Positions 12,601 through 24,059 of a stretch of DNA of 64,000 nucleotides are shown here, one piece after another. The stretch spans positions 14,320,501 to 14,384,500 of the forward strand of contig NC_089735.1 in the NCBI RefSeq assembly GCF_035083965.1, given 5' to 3'. How positions within the stretch are numbered: position 1 is the stretch's first letter; each line of letters opens with the position of its first letter. Source of the DNA: Branchiostoma lanceolatum. Taxonomy: Eukaryota; Chordata; Leptocardii; Amphioxiformes; Branchiostomatidae. The notes beneath the pieces are model-generated. The model had not been told where the DNA came from and did no database searches. It saw only the letters and a program-made list of their open reading frames with translations. Position numbers and translations under genes: made by a program.

Positions 12601-15600
12601 TAAATTTAACTATAAACCATGAATATATAAAAATGAATACATACAGGTACTAGACAGTTTTTTATATTTGGTTGAAACACACCTGTTATGCATTGTTAGA
12701 AGTTTGGAAACCCCTGTGTACATGTAAGACTGTTATCAAGTTTGTTCTTTGACTTACCAGCTAAACCCTCACCCTAATTCTAATACTTACAGTATTGAGT
12801 TAGAAGAATACAAACTGATTTATAGACCAACTGGACAGGTGATGGCGAAACATCTTAGCAGCAAAATGTCCTAATTCTGTAAATACAATTTTGGCCATGA
12901 TATCTAAACCTACATGCTCTTCTGCTCACCTAGTGACCTACTTATCTGCCTCAAGAAAACCTATGTATGTCCCATCTTCAGATGGATAGGCCTGCCTTAT
13001 CCTGCTGACCACACAGAATAGAACCACACGGCACACTGTTCTTCCTAGGCGTCGTTTGTGAACCCAGCATGTGAATTGTCAGTGTCGTAAGATCCTGAGA
13101 GAAACAAAAAATGCATGTAAATTGTAATGTTACATGTTTTTTTCTTGTATCAAGATTAATACAAGTACTCTGCAGAAGGACGAGAATGTTGTCTTTTTTA
13201 TGATTTATTCATCCAAATAATATTTCCCTTATCCTTACTACACATCTATTTGAATATGTGCACAATATTTTCCTTATCCTTACTACACATCTATGTGAAT
13301 ATGTAGACAATATCTGGCCATTTTTGTTTAGCCTGATAATTTTCAGATCTTGGTATTGCACTGACAGCCCCCCTCCCACACTGTGTAACATTTTCCGACT
13401 TTTCACCCTTAGTAATGCAAGTAATTACAAAATTACTGTCCATATCTTCACACAAGATGCATCAAGAAAGCTTATTTAAAACTTCTCGGTACGTAATATA
13501 TCGGGTTATACAGTGGTACGACTACTATGCAGCCAGCACCCCAGGTAAGAACGTCGCAAAGTCCGCCTCACGTTTTCGTGAGCTTATCATGAGTCCTGAC
13601 ACACAGGTCGATGTAGTAGATATGCAAAATAAAACGGACAGAAACAAAGTAACAACATTTACCTATTGCTCAATGGCACTCTGACATCTTGTATTCCAAG
13701 GTTATGTCACCGTATAAGTGCAGTCTGAGTGCAGACCTCATGAGATAGAGGGGATCGAATTCCTCGTGTAGCTCCCCAGGATCTAGCCGCGAACCCTCCG
13801 TCTGGTCACCGCGGCCGTCCTATGTCGCTTCTACTTTTGTGGCGGTCCCAGCTCCAGCGGAGGCTCCGGCAGGGTCTTCTTTCCAATCGCCATTCTCTAA
13901 TTGTCCTGATCATGTTCAGGCTTAAAGGCAGATGGCCTGATGTCATTAGGGCCCAACTCATCCGAGTCTGTGGCGGCCATGACAGTTTTGTCGTCTGTTC
14001 CGTGTTTGGACTAGTGCGCATGCGTATACAGCAGAGTAGAAAGAGCGGGTCTGTGGGGGATTACATGGATTTGAAAAGGATTACTGTCGAAAAGTCCTAA
14101 GAGGTAATTCAGTCAAAACTCGGGCGTATTTGTTTTTAGAAAAGCATAATTTATCAGAAAAAAATACCCGCTTACTGAGTGGAATTCTCCTTTAAATGCG
14201 AGCCGTAGCAAAGCCGATTGCTCTACCACTAACCTGAAAAAGCATAATGTTCACCTCAGTTGAGGATGACTTTTGGCTTTACCTTTTTTTAAAGCTGTGT
14301 TTAGAGATCTACATGTACATCAGTTCTATAATTATAATAAATTTGTTTCTTCTTCTTCATCATAACAAATCCAGGTCTTGGGCTGGACCAATTCAGACAT
14401 GTTCACATCAAGGTAAGTGATTCGCTTCACAAGACGAGGAACGTCTCAGAACCAAGATCACATGCTACAGGAAGTTACCAAGTTGTTTAATTAGGAAGAG
14501 TATGACATTATAAGGGACCAACCATGCTGTAGAATTCATAACTGAAAACAAAATTGCCTTCAGTATTTGCTATAATTGCTAACGTGAATGATGAACATTG
14601 CCATAACTTATAATTATATATTAGATATAACAGGACATGATCATTGGGCTTTCTCCTGATAACATTACCTTTACCCTCCTGAAAGGAAGGTGCTTAACTA
14701 TGCCATTTACCACTCTGCATGAAAAACAATCCTCTGATGTAAAACACTACTGCATGTCCAGAGTCATCCCTAAGTATCTTTGACATTCATGCGTACTCTA
14801 CCCTACTACTAAGTCCTGAATCGGCAAGATTTCTCCACCGAACGTTCTCCTGAATGATTTGAAAGAAAGTTCATTCAGTAACCTGTGTGTTTTGCACTCC
14901 ACTTCTCTCTTCCTTTATTTCCTAACACACCTTTTTACATGTTCTTTCTTTGGATGTCTGTTTGTGACCCAAGCATCACCACACTGCTTCACACGCCGAG
15001 CTCTTGGCGGTGAGTCCAAGCATGCCCCCTAGCTGTTAACATCAGGCCTGCAACCTCGTCAAACTGACATAATGGCAATATGGCTGAAAAGTAACCAAAA
15101 AAGCAGTTGATTGAATTTGATTTAGTTTCGATTGGTGCTGATGCAAAGATATAAACTGCATCAAAGATAAAGTATATCAAAGTTAAGTTTGTGTGTTGTA
15201 CACATCTGTCATACACAACTATAAATGTATGTTACAATGTGGCCTTGCTATATGAATTATGATGTATATAATGAAATATATGTTGACACTCAAAACCTGA
15301 AAAGTTGTTTTGGTACTGGTGGTAATATTTTATTTACAACGGAGTTTAGAACCAAAAAATTGCATTCAGTTTTTATTTTTTTTACAACCAATCACTTCAG
15401 TCAGGTGTGGCAAATATGTTATCCAGCCCAGTATCATTAAAAAACATTATCCTCTTTGTGTTTTAAGCCCCCCTCCCCCTCAGAAGAGCTATTGCTGATG
15501 TTCATAGTAACCTTATTTTATTCACCAAGTTTCCAGAGAGAAGTGAAGTAAGATGATGATATGTTGCTTTAATTTTCACTCGATTCAAAGTGAATTCACA

Positions 15601-18600
15601 CCCTTTTAGAGAGTTGAGCTGTTTTAAAACACACGCATACTAATACAACACAATTTTGGTGTGTTTGCCTAATGTCTGTGTTGTGTAATGTGTTCATGTG
15701 CTTTTGTAATGTTCCTGTCTTCTGCATTCTTCTTCAAAAGCTTCACGATCACCATTCTCTCCGTATGGTGAGTTACACAATGTTGATTACCGTAATTCTG
15801 CATCCAACACGCCCGAACTGAGGGTATCCTTTCTATGAGCTCTGTCAAGCAGTTTAGTTTGAAGTCAGGGAAGGGTAGGTATGTGCATGTTGTGGTATAT
15901 TTATATACTGAAGAGTTACAAATCTGCTGCTGTACATTATTGCGTATATCGAGCTCAGGTAATATGGCTGTGCATGTACAGTAAAGCCATAAGAGCTTTG
16001 AGAGCCAAAAGAAAAAAGAAAATTTTTTTGCGAAATTTCAAAGATTCTTTGGAATTTTGGAGTGTTAAATCTCTGTTTTTGTACGCCTACACCAAGAGGC
16101 AATGAACAAAAACACAACTATTTAATAAACTGGATTAGATCAAATTTACTGTAACCACCACTGCCAGTGTAAGGCATGTTGAGACTAATTCAGAAGTGTG
16201 TTCTGTGTCCAAACTCCATGTACATGTCTGTGTATGTTGTCTGTCCTCTATCACTATCAGTCAAGTGTTAAACTTTCTTTTCCCTCCCGTGTGTAGGGAC
16301 TCCACGCTAAAGTAAGTCAGTACAAACCAGCAAAAATTGCTCAGAAATCCACAGTAAAATTTTTCCAGCATGGCAAAAGGTCTTGTGCTGGCTCTACATT
16401 GTATAAGAAAATATGTAATGTCTTGGAAATTCAACGGCAAACCCTGGATACACCCTTGAGTACAGCCACAGTGAGAAAAAGCAGCCATGTGCTTAAAGAT
16501 GCGTGAAAAGAGATGTTTCCATGTAATTGTTATTGTTGCTGCTGTTGTGATGTACAATCCAATGTGATGCGCGACTTTCCCAAAGATTGGCTATAAAACT
16601 TCCATTCTACTCTTTTTAGAGTCATCTAAATGCAAAGTTTGTATAAACAGGTTGTGCTCAATTTATCCTAAAAGCAATGGCTGAATAAAACAGTCAAAGC
16701 ATGCTATAATTTTCCCCACTATAAGAAGTGCAGAACAGCTAGATGAGTGCGACAGGTTAGTCATGTTTGCATGGCTTTCAATATTCATATAATGGTTGCC
16801 CATGCTCTGCAGTTATGTGTTTTTCCATAGTATATACAGATGTTGAAATATGACCACACATTGGTGTAATCTGCTTTTAATAAAATTTCTTTTAAGTTCT
16901 CTTTCTAAAGCACAAAAACTTTCTGGTATCAAACTTTGTCCATTCGTTTGGATCCTAACATGTGGGGTTTCTAAGTGTTGTTCCTCCATGCTTTACTCCA
17001 GGCGATACGCGCGGATGTGGAGACTAAGTTTGGAGACGATGGGAACATCTTCAACAAACTGGGAGAAAATGGTCTCATCAACTTCACTGACTATATCTTC
17101 TTACTTACTGTACTGGCAAGTAAGTCATCAACTTTACTGACTACATTATTCTTACTTACGGTACTGGTAAGTAAGTCATCAACTTCACTGACTATATCTT
17201 CTTACTGTACTGGCAAGTAAGTCACTCTGAATTCCTTTTGGCTTCTTTTGACACTTTTGTGAGATACATGTTAGTAATTGATCATAGATACAGTTACTTT
17301 AGAAAGTATGCATAATCAAGATATGGTACAATTTAAACTTTGAAAAATAATACATAGCACATAGCTTTGTCTTATACTTTCTTTAGCTTGATACTTAAGA
17401 TTATATTCATGTTATCTATGATGCTTTTTTTATAGCCCCACGACGGAACTTTGAGATAGCATTCCGTATGTACGACCTGGATGGAAATGGACACCTGTCA
17501 TATGACGAGTTTGAAAAGGTACAGAATTCTCTCAATTCCCCCTGAATTATATACATTTTTTTATAGTCAAGCAGATACAAGATGCACAATTTTGTGTACA
17601 TATATCTCTAAAGTTGTAGATCCATTTCTTTATGTCATGTGACAGTGTATAATGATGCACTTGAGTGCATGAGAGCATCATTCTTATCTATAAGTACAGC
17701 AAAATACAATGTATATGTCATCATTCATAGTGTCTTACCAAATATCCTTTCAGAAAAGGTGTTATATCTTAGCTAGAGTACATTTAATAATGTAGTCCTC
17801 CTGTATCATTTTCTATACCATCCTCGGTCGAACTTCAGACTGAGGACAAAGCATGACACTTTTTCGTTAGCTAGTAGTACATGTACATTTGTAAGTGCAT
17901 TACGGCTTCGCTATGGCTCACTCAGGAGTAGAAGGGAAACTGTAAAAAGTTTTTTACATGATTACACTTAAACATGTATTTATTCATTAATCATCACCAA
18001 TTGTGTAAGTCCCTTCAGTTCTGAGCAGCTGAGCTCACCAACAAGTTTACCAAAATAAATGTATGGCACAGCACATAATTATATAATGTTGATGTCACAT
18101 TTCTCTTCAGGTCCAGAGTGTCGTGTTCCACCAAACGTCGACAGGAATGCGTCATCGCGACCGCAGCACCACGGGGAACGTGATGGCGAAGGCCGGAGTC
18201 GGAAGTGCGTTGGCGAGATACTTCTTTGGCGAAGAGATGGACCAGACTCTGACAGTGGACAAGTTTTTGTCCTTCCAGTCACAGCTGCAGCATGAAATTC
18301 TCAGGATCGAGGTAGGAAATCTGACAGGCGCTTTTTTCATCTGAGAAATCCTTGCTTATTAACCTTTAACACTCTGAAGTAGCTATTTGACACCCAATTT
18401 CCTTTTGGTTACAGAGTTAGGCAGCAGGGAGAAGGTTAAACTCTCTTAATCTGTATGGCCCTACATGTCAGTACGCACTGGTACATGTACATGCACATAC
18501 ATATGTTGTGCTTACTAATTCCACTGATATTGTACAGCATAGCGTGTGTAGTCCAGTGGTTAAACTTAAAGACTCTGCCTGTGGACCAGGAGGTTGGGAG

Positions 18601-21600
18601 TTTGATTCCTCCTGGCTGTTCTTACTCACCCGACTCGCACGCTACTGGAAATGGTCGCAATCCTTAGGACAAGACATTAAGCCATGACCCACTGTTCATT
18701 GTACTTGTCCAAAAGAGCTAGGGGAATTTCCTCTGCACAATGAACCTGTAAAAACTGTACATAGCGTCAGTTTTCTCTGTTACTACCAGACTGTGTGTGG
18801 AAGAGTAGCTCTTCAGTGAGCTTAATTTGATCAATATCATTATCACTATCTTCTACTATGTGAGTATGTCACTACACTATTGCACCATTAAATTAATATG
18901 TTCCAATGCCCATAATATTGTGTATTACCAATACTGTAATGTTTTATCTGTCATACAGTTTGAGAGATATGACCCAGACGACGGGAAGATCTCAGTGCGA
19001 GACTTCTGCGATGTCATGCTGACGTATGCAGGATTGTCAGACAACAGGAAGAAGAAGATGATGGCCAGGGTCAAGAAGTACTTCAAGGAGAAGGAGGACG
19101 AGGTAGTTTTATGATATTTTACATCTTAAGGAAATTTTCATCTGTGTTGGTAGAAGTTACTGTAAATGCAGAAATGTTCACGGTCGTTTTATGTTTGCCC
19201 ACCTATTACTGTAGAGCTACAGAACTATTGTTTCCAATGCGAACTTAAAACCACCACGAACACTCCCTACCGCAAAATGAAAACCACGCAAACATAAATG
19301 CATTTACAGTATTCTGTATCAAGTTGAATGTAATTTCCAACAAAAAGAATTGGACTAAGTCTTGCTCAAAGACAAGGGGGTGCCTTAGACTTTCTGAAAC
19401 TTATGATCCACTGCTCACTGAGTCACATGTTCTATCTGCATAACGTGACATCATAGAAGCAGTGGATTGCTCATTCCTTGACAAAGTCTGGAGTAAAAAC
19501 TGTTGATCAAATTAAGGAAATTTTCTTTTCCAATCCATATTTTGTGACAATGTAGGAAGTCTAACCGTAATTTTCATTACTTGACATTTTGTCTCTTCTT
19601 AGGAAGTGCCGGGGGTGACCTTTGAAGATTACAAGAACTTCTTTCAAGTGTTAAAGAACATAAATGATGTGGACACGGCACTGACGTTTTACCATGTGGC
19701 TGGGGCGTCCATAGACCCAGGTACATTAAACTCATCTTATATCCATCAAAGTTATACCATGTCATGCTTTTATAGGCATGACATTATAAAACACTCTAAA
19801 TATAGAAAATTACAATTTTTACGATGATAGTTTGATGAGGACACTTAAGTTTGTTATTCCTGGTTGGGATATAAAAGATAATAAAAATCGCTGCATAAAT
19901 GTAACCTTGAAAGGACTTGGGATGGGACCAATTACATACAGAATTCTGATGAGCCACATTCTGTTATTACTCCTTATTATGATGTCTGATGTTGATACAC
20001 TGCTTATGATAGACTCTTTTTGGAGAACCTAAACCTCAAGGGAAGATATGACATTGATTGCATGTAGGTACAGTCAAACCTGTATTAGCGGTCACCTTTG
20101 CATAGCGGCCACCTGCCCATAGTGGTCACTTTTTGTCGGTCCCTTGGATTTTTGCCATTGACATACGCATTAAGAATTAGGCTATAGCGGCCACCTGTCC
20201 AACACAGTCGCGGCCAGACGATTTTCGGTCCCGTGATTACAGTAACACTGCCGATAACGGTCACGGCGCGCCGGTAGAAGCCGCATCGCCACCGCACGCC
20301 AGGTTCAAAATCTTCATTTTTTCACGCAGTTATCAAATTTATGTGGACTCAACTGGATAGGATTATAATAAAGAAAACCAGAATGTTTTATCTTTGTTAG
20401 AAAATCCGTGGTTTGACGCAAAGTCAAGTATAATTTTCTTCACATGGCGTTTGTACATTGTGGCAAAATTGACCATTTCTGTGCATTTCGACTGGACAAA
20501 TATTACGGCAGCTTTTTGGAAAATACAACCCGCACATGTACCTGATGCGGTAAGTTCGCGAAATGTTTCAATGCCGGCCCAAGTTCCGTTTTCCCCGGGA
20601 ATTCATCCAAAATTGAGCTCAAAACGTGTTTCGCGCGATTTTCAAAATGGCGCTGATAGTCACCAGCATAAAGGTCAACGGAAGACACCACTGTTACGGA
20701 GGTATAATATGCTAAATTTATTTTGCTGCAAAGTATCACTGAGGATGATTACTTTACCAAAAGCTTCAAAATAAAAATGAATACTAAATATGATGTAAAA
20801 TTTGGGCTATTGCAATTTTCTGAAAAGAAAAAAAGCCATCAAAAGAGCGACCTTCTTCTGAGTACCCTACATGTATATATTAGCATAATGGTAGAAGCTG
20901 ATAAACAGCAACAGACTAAGGGAAACTGTCGCCACGATTTTGTGTTTGAAAACGGTCAAAAACGAACAGTTAAAGTGGCAACTGAGCAACATGTATTTTG
21001 TTCTTAAACTAACTAGGTGGCATTTTGCTGCGAAGGACTTTGTTTCATATGATTAAAACTCGTTGGTGACGCGTGTGCCTGCAGCGAAGCAGTCGCGAAG
21101 GATCAAGAGTAGAGTATGGCAATGCTGGTCTGTTCAGACATGAAGCTCGAGCAAGCCATGGGTTTTGGAGTTGGCAGATACAATAATTCTTTTCTTCAAG
21201 CCAATAATAGACTGAAGTAAAAGAAGAACAATCGAACTTCTAAAATGTTACTTACCTATGCAATGTTTACTGAATTACCTATGCAATGTTTACATGTGTA
21301 CTGTACGGTGAATAAATGTATCTCAGTTGGTACTGAAAACATGTGTCACTCGAGGTCAATTAATTGACTTTTTCTCCATAGCGGCCACCTGTCCTTAGCG
21401 GCCAGTTTTCGCCAGTCCCTTGAGTGACCGCTATAGACAGGTTTGACTGTATTTGTACAAGTAGGTGTTTGAAATGGAAGAACTGATTCAGAAGTAAGAA
21501 TCATTACTTTGTTCACAAAATCAGAAGCCTGCAACACAAGGATGCAATCTTTCAGAAGTGGGATAGATCACACATACATGCACAATATAACACGGGTATG

Positions 21601-22285
21601 GCTATTACTATTAGTAAACACGACAAGAACTTCACATTTTTGTTTTCTATGACATGTTCACAGCCACCCTGAAGCATGTAGCTCTGACAGTGGCTGGAGT
21701 GGAGCTGAATGACCATGTCGTGGAGATTGTCTTCAAGCTGTTTGATGAAAACGGTGGGTTCAACAACTGTCAGTCCTCCTCTCAATAATTTGTTTTACTG
21801 TATCTCCAAAAAGACTTTGCTACAGTCTAAGTATACTGAATGATAAATGATGATTCATGGTGAACACATTCGAGTAATAACATTGATGGTCAATTGCCAA
21901 GGGATCTGAACTGAGGTGGCATTAATGCCCAAAATGCCAGAGTAATCCAGCATCAGTGCTACACCCGTCCAGCACTGCATACCACTTTTGCAAGGGCTGT
22001 TGTTTGATTTAGTAGCAACAGCACTATTACTTTTCAATGATATCTGTAACTGTAAAAGTTGATGGAAGGGATTCAAACAAGCTGACGCATGCCGTAAGGC
22101 TTTTTTTTTTTACAAATTGTACTGAAAGCAATATTTTTACAGATGATGGTGAACTGAGCAACAAGGAGTTTGTGTCCATCATGAAACAGCGCATGATGCG
22201 AGGACTGGAGAAACCAAAGGACACGGGATTCACACGACTTCTCTCAGCCATGCTGAAGTGTACAAAGGAAACTAAACTTATCTAG
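6612..22285 (+). CDS. MICU1: Mitochondrial calcium uptake protein 1 (MICU1), 5' incomplete
   Basis: EF-hand Ca2+ sensor of the inner-membrane side of the intermembrane space; it gates the MCU uniporter. Phase-consistent exons: 6612-6753, 8708-8870, 14375-14412, 17002-17119, 17436-17518, 18111-18311, 18959-19102, 19603-19720, 21664-21753, 22143-22285 (stop TAG). Visible marks: an acidic run then poly-lysine (KKKKKK), [51 protein letters not shown], first EF loop [12 protein letters not shown], second EF loop [12 protein letters not shown] split across the last two exons, then [15 protein letters not shown] cysteine near the C-terminus (LKCTKE) matches the position that in vertebrates forms the disulfide with MICU2 or MICU1. 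The C-terminus stops at KETKLI, a few residues shorter than human. The start exon was not found. Orthology is clear over MICU2 and MICU3 from the near-identical conserved blocks. Confidence 0.95.
7063..7280 (-). mobile_element. tRNA-derived SINE with shared tail
   Basis: Read on the minus strand it starts like a tRNA: an A-box-like 'tagctcaattggtag' and, 30-40 bases on, a B-box-like 'ggttcaaatc'. After a middle segment comes the tail 'gacccgtgttcgaggaggtg'. The same tail follows a 5S-like head at 46440-46645. It lies in a MICU1 intron. Confidence 0.7.
8290..8600. repeat. Two degenerate MITE-like copies in direct array
   Basis: Two segments (about 8290-8420 and 8500-8605) share 'tgcatttcca', a run around 'agaattgtt' and an A-rich centre resembling the inside of the 'tactgtaaatgca' MITE family. 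Ends are too eroded to define. Intronic in MICU1. Confidence 0.4.
9030..9240 (+). mobile_element. SINE-like repeat
   Basis: It shares 'tcagatggtgacgtaaagc', 'gacccgtgtatatgaggga' and 'gtaagcctcaagtg' with the copy around 60560-60930. The upstream part carries a weak B-box-like 'gagttcaatc'. There is no open frame of interest. Intronic in MICU1. Confidence 0.5.
9702..10805 (+). repeat. Satellite array, unit about 200 bp, about 5.5 copies
   Basis: The word 'gtacattcctgaatatatga' or a one- or two-base variant recurs at 9751, 9951, 10149, 10351, 10559 and 10780, a spacing of roughly 200 bp that widens to the right. Each unit also contains 'cgagaaattcgggccagaag' variants and 'gacgccatttt'. Copies are 80-95% alike by eye. 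The array lies in the MICU1 intron between exons 8708-8870 and 14375-14412 and ends in a hairpin. Confidence 0.9.
10800..10906. repeat. Paired palindromes at the end of the satellite array
   Basis: Two hairpins follow each other. 'gtcaagctttatgattgtt' pairs with 'aacaatcatatagcttgac'. 'cacaatttctcgcaaactct' pairs with 'agagtttgtgagaaattgtg', with 'aagctttcaagctt' inside. They could be a small inverted-repeat transposon inserted in the last satellite copy. Confidence 0.75.
11112..11176 (+). CDS. Orphan candidate exon in a MICU1 intron (lysine/arginine-rich)
   Basis: A T-rich tract and AG precede it and a GT follows. In the frame that joins smoothly to the next orphan exon (11749) it reads as a highly basic segment ([20 protein letters not shown]). 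That frame needs an upstream exon ending in phase 2, but the preceding MICU1 exon ends in phase 1, so it does not fit simple inclusion in MICU1. In the MICU1 phase it would read through and meet a stop at once in the next orphan exon. It may belong to an unseen small gene or an untranslated or poison exon. Confidence 0.3.
11749..11927 (+). CDS. Orphan candidate terminal exon in a MICU1 intron, unknown product
   Basis: A good acceptor (ctctctgcag) is followed by an open frame of 59 codons ending in TAA at 11925-11927. The peptide has strong coding character ([15 protein letters not shown], then [20 protein letters not shown], then ESNEYWGDQ) but I recognise no family. It enters in phase 1, so it could be spliced directly to MICU1 exon 8708-8870 and give a MICU1 truncated before both EF hands. 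Alternatively it joins the basic exon at 11112-11176 as the end of a nested gene. A donor-like GT at 11898 exists, but splicing from it to exon 14375 shifts frame. Confidence 0.4.
11928..14374. other. MICU1 intron, no gene seen
   Basis: AT-rich sequence with no exon I can support. A duplicated phrase ('ccttatccttactacacatctat') occurs at about 13230 and 13272, giving a 42-bp tandem pair. A GC-richer block around 13740-14060 has open frames on both strands that look accidental. Confidence 0.5.
14974..15009 (+). CDS. MICU1: Candidate MICU1 cassette microexon, 36 nt
   Basis: A pyrimidine-rich tract and 'cccaag' precede it and 'gcg|gtgagt' follows. It has length 36, phase 0 on both sides, and peptide [12 protein letters not shown]. 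It lies between MICU1 exons 14375-14412 and 17002-17119, so it can be included without changing the frame. This is the weakest of the three because the acceptor is ordinary. Confidence 0.35.
15741..15767 (+). CDS. MICU1: Candidate MICU1 cassette microexon, 27 nt
   Basis: A long T/C tract ending in 'cttcaaaag' precedes it and a consensus donor 'atg|gtgagt' follows. It is 27 nt, phase 0 on both sides, peptide LHDHHSLRM. It would insert 9 residues after FRHVHIK and before [10 protein letters not shown] in MICU1. Inclusion is a prediction from the splice sites only. Confidence 0.45.
16297..16311 (+). CDS. MICU1: Candidate MICU1 cassette microexon, 15 nt
   Basis: The tract 'ctttcttttccctcccgtgt' then 'gtag' gives a very strong acceptor; 'aaa|gtaagt' is a perfect donor. 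The 15 nt in between code GLHAK in phase 0. It is the best-supported of the three microexons by splice-site quality. Confidence 0.5.
17075..17222 (+). repeat. Triplicated exon end and splice donor in MICU1
   Basis: Three tandem units (17075-17124, 17125-17175, 17176-17222) each hold the end of the exon (tcatcaacttcactgac..., ending ...actgg[ct]aagtaag) and its donor. Unit 1 supplies the normal donor (exon end 17119). Unit 2 supplies a donor 51 bases on (exon end 17170), still in frame. Unit 3 has lost four bases, so its donor (exon end 17216) is out of frame. Confidence 0.85.
18535..18790 (+). mobile_element. tRNA-derived SINE
   Basis: An A-box-like 'tagtccagtggttaa' and a B-box-like 'gggagtttgattcctcc', spaced as in a tRNA, are followed by an unrelated tail that includes 'aagacattaagccatgaccc'. 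Intronic in MICU1, same strand as the gene. Confidence 0.65.
19158..19311. mobile_element. MITE with TACTGTAAATGCA ends
   Basis: It begins 'tactgtaaatgcagaaatgt' and ends 'aaatgcatttacagta'. The interior has 'ttaaaaccaccacgaac' and the reverse theme 'gcggtggttttaa' seen in the other copies (31793, 37603, 62590 and halves at 3620, 6330, 47700, 63805). This is the commonest element in the window. It has no coding capacity. Confidence 0.85.
20071..21449. mobile_element. Non-autonomous Tc1/pogo-like element, 1.38 kb
   Basis: The left end 'cagtcaaacctgtattagcg' and right end '...atagacaggtttgactg' are inverted repeats flanked by TA (20069-20070 and 21450-21451), the target of the Tc1/mariner-pogo superfamily. 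Sub-terminal tandem motifs ('tagcggccacctg') occur at both ends. No transposase frame is visible. It lies in the MICU1 intron between exons 19603-19720 and 21664-21753. Confidence 0.8.
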
Positions 22286-22387
22286 GCTAATCTTTAGACT
22301 ATTGCTGCTTTCGGTGTTATGTTGGGATGTAAAAAGAAAAGGAAGAAAGAGGAAGAAAACTAATTCAGAAGAATATTTGTGCCAGAC

Positions 22388-22393
22388 AATAAA
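22388..22393 (+). terminator. Candidate MICU1 polyadenylation signal AATAAA
   Basis: A canonical hexamer 103 bases after the MICU1 stop codon, the first on this strand after the gene. Confidence 0.45.
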
Positions 22394-22512
22394 AGGCTAG
22401 GGGGCTTTGTACATGTATAAATGCCATACTGCATGATGTACCAATTTAGGCTTATTAATGTCACATGATTGTGATGTAATATTGGAACAAATTTGTGTAC
22501 GTGCAACGTCTG

Positions 22513-22637
22513 TATTCTCCAAGCTGAGGTTGCGGTCAAGGGGGCTTTTAGCGGCCATGTTTTTTTTTTAGTCTGCCTCCCTTCTGAAAAAAATCATGGC
22601 CTAGCCCCTCCTTGACCATAACCTCTGCTTGGAGAAT
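22513..22637. mobile_element. MITE, CTCCAAGCAGA family
   Basis: The left end 'attctccaagctgaggttgc' pairs with the right end 'aacctctgcttggagaat'. The inner arms also pair ('ggtcaagggggct' with 'agcccctccttgacc'). Other members are at 27711, 51662, 52145 and 56944. Confidence 0.85.
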
Positions 22638-24059
22638 GCATAAATCTACATGAATCACTTGCTGTGCTAAATATTCCTTCAACTGTTGGTGTGTTGTGGG
22701 GAAGGGGGTGATTTGCAAGGGTACTTACTAATAGGCTAGCAATTGCAAGAGCCTATAGCTAGACAAAACTATAAATCTTTGATGTTTTGACCAAAGGTCC
22801 AATAACTGGGGAAACTTTTCCAGCATTAGATTTGAATCGTAAGAATCTTGTAGTGATACAATATTGATCTCTTATTGTGATTAATGTCAAAGTTCATTCT
22901 TTTTCTTTTACTCAACACCATAAAGAGAAATTATTATAAAGATTAAAAACCGGGTAGAATTAAAATCTCAGTCCAAATGTATACGACATAACTGTGTGTG
23001 TCTGTGTTAACAAGTATTTGTACTTAATGTATTGTACATACTATACATTACATGGTGGATTGATAACTTTGCTTTCAAAACTATGCACTTACATGTAGAG
23101 GCATGCAAAGGAACTAGTCAAACAACGGTGCTTGAATAGTCAGCTAGTCGACTTTTAGACAACTACATGTAAATTGTGATGAACTTGAAGCTTCTATCTT
23201 GACAACATACCAGTTAGTTAACTAAAGGTTATAGCTTTGACAGTACATTGTTGTTTAGTAACTAGAAAACTTACAAACCTTTGCTACTAAAGTATATGTA
23301 TGACGAAAATTTGGACTGGCCTGCCCATGCATTTTTGGAGTTATCCAGTTCACAAACATGGGTGGCAACATTTCCTCTATGTGTGAACATGTATTATCTG
23401 AATTGAATTTGTGTGGAACTAAATGTTGGTTTTATCGTGCACTAAGTTTCTTTATACAATGATAACATTGCATGTTGTGTTCAGTACCTTTCTTTTGTCG
23501 GCCTGTACAGGTGATTGACTATGCACAGGAATCATTGAAATCAATTTAGGATTTGTAAAATGGTTTATCACTACACAAGGTACAAAATCTTAAGAAGATA
23601 ACGTTACACGTGGCATTTTACATATTTTGTGTTGGTTAGGAGTTCAGTATTTTTGTTGTTCCTTTCCTATGAGTAAGCACCATCAGTCTATGTTGTTTTA
23701 TTAAAGATACATTCTGGGTTGATTACATTGAAACTTGTACCTGTGGTTATTTCTTGCTCTTTTTTTGGCTGGTGTATAGCACTTAGTTGTGGACACATCA
23801 CATATCTAGAAGTTACATCATGCAAAATCTACAGTCTTCTCCACTGTTCTTGAGTCATTGAGAATATCAGAAAACACACATAAGGTTCCCACAGTGATAA
23901 AGTCTTTTATTGTGGTAATTTAAACTGGGAACAGCAAAGGACACAATATTCAATTCATATCAGGATGAACACTCACCTTGAGCCATTTATTGTACTATTT
24001 TGTTACAAAATTCAAATCAGCTCAGCAACTTTGATTGTTTTATGACTTTGTTCTCCTGG

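Noticed and set aside
13806..14100. Overlapping frames on both strands in a GC-rich MICU1 intron segment
   Set aside because: No splice sites compatible with MICU1 and no recognisable protein; likely composition effect.
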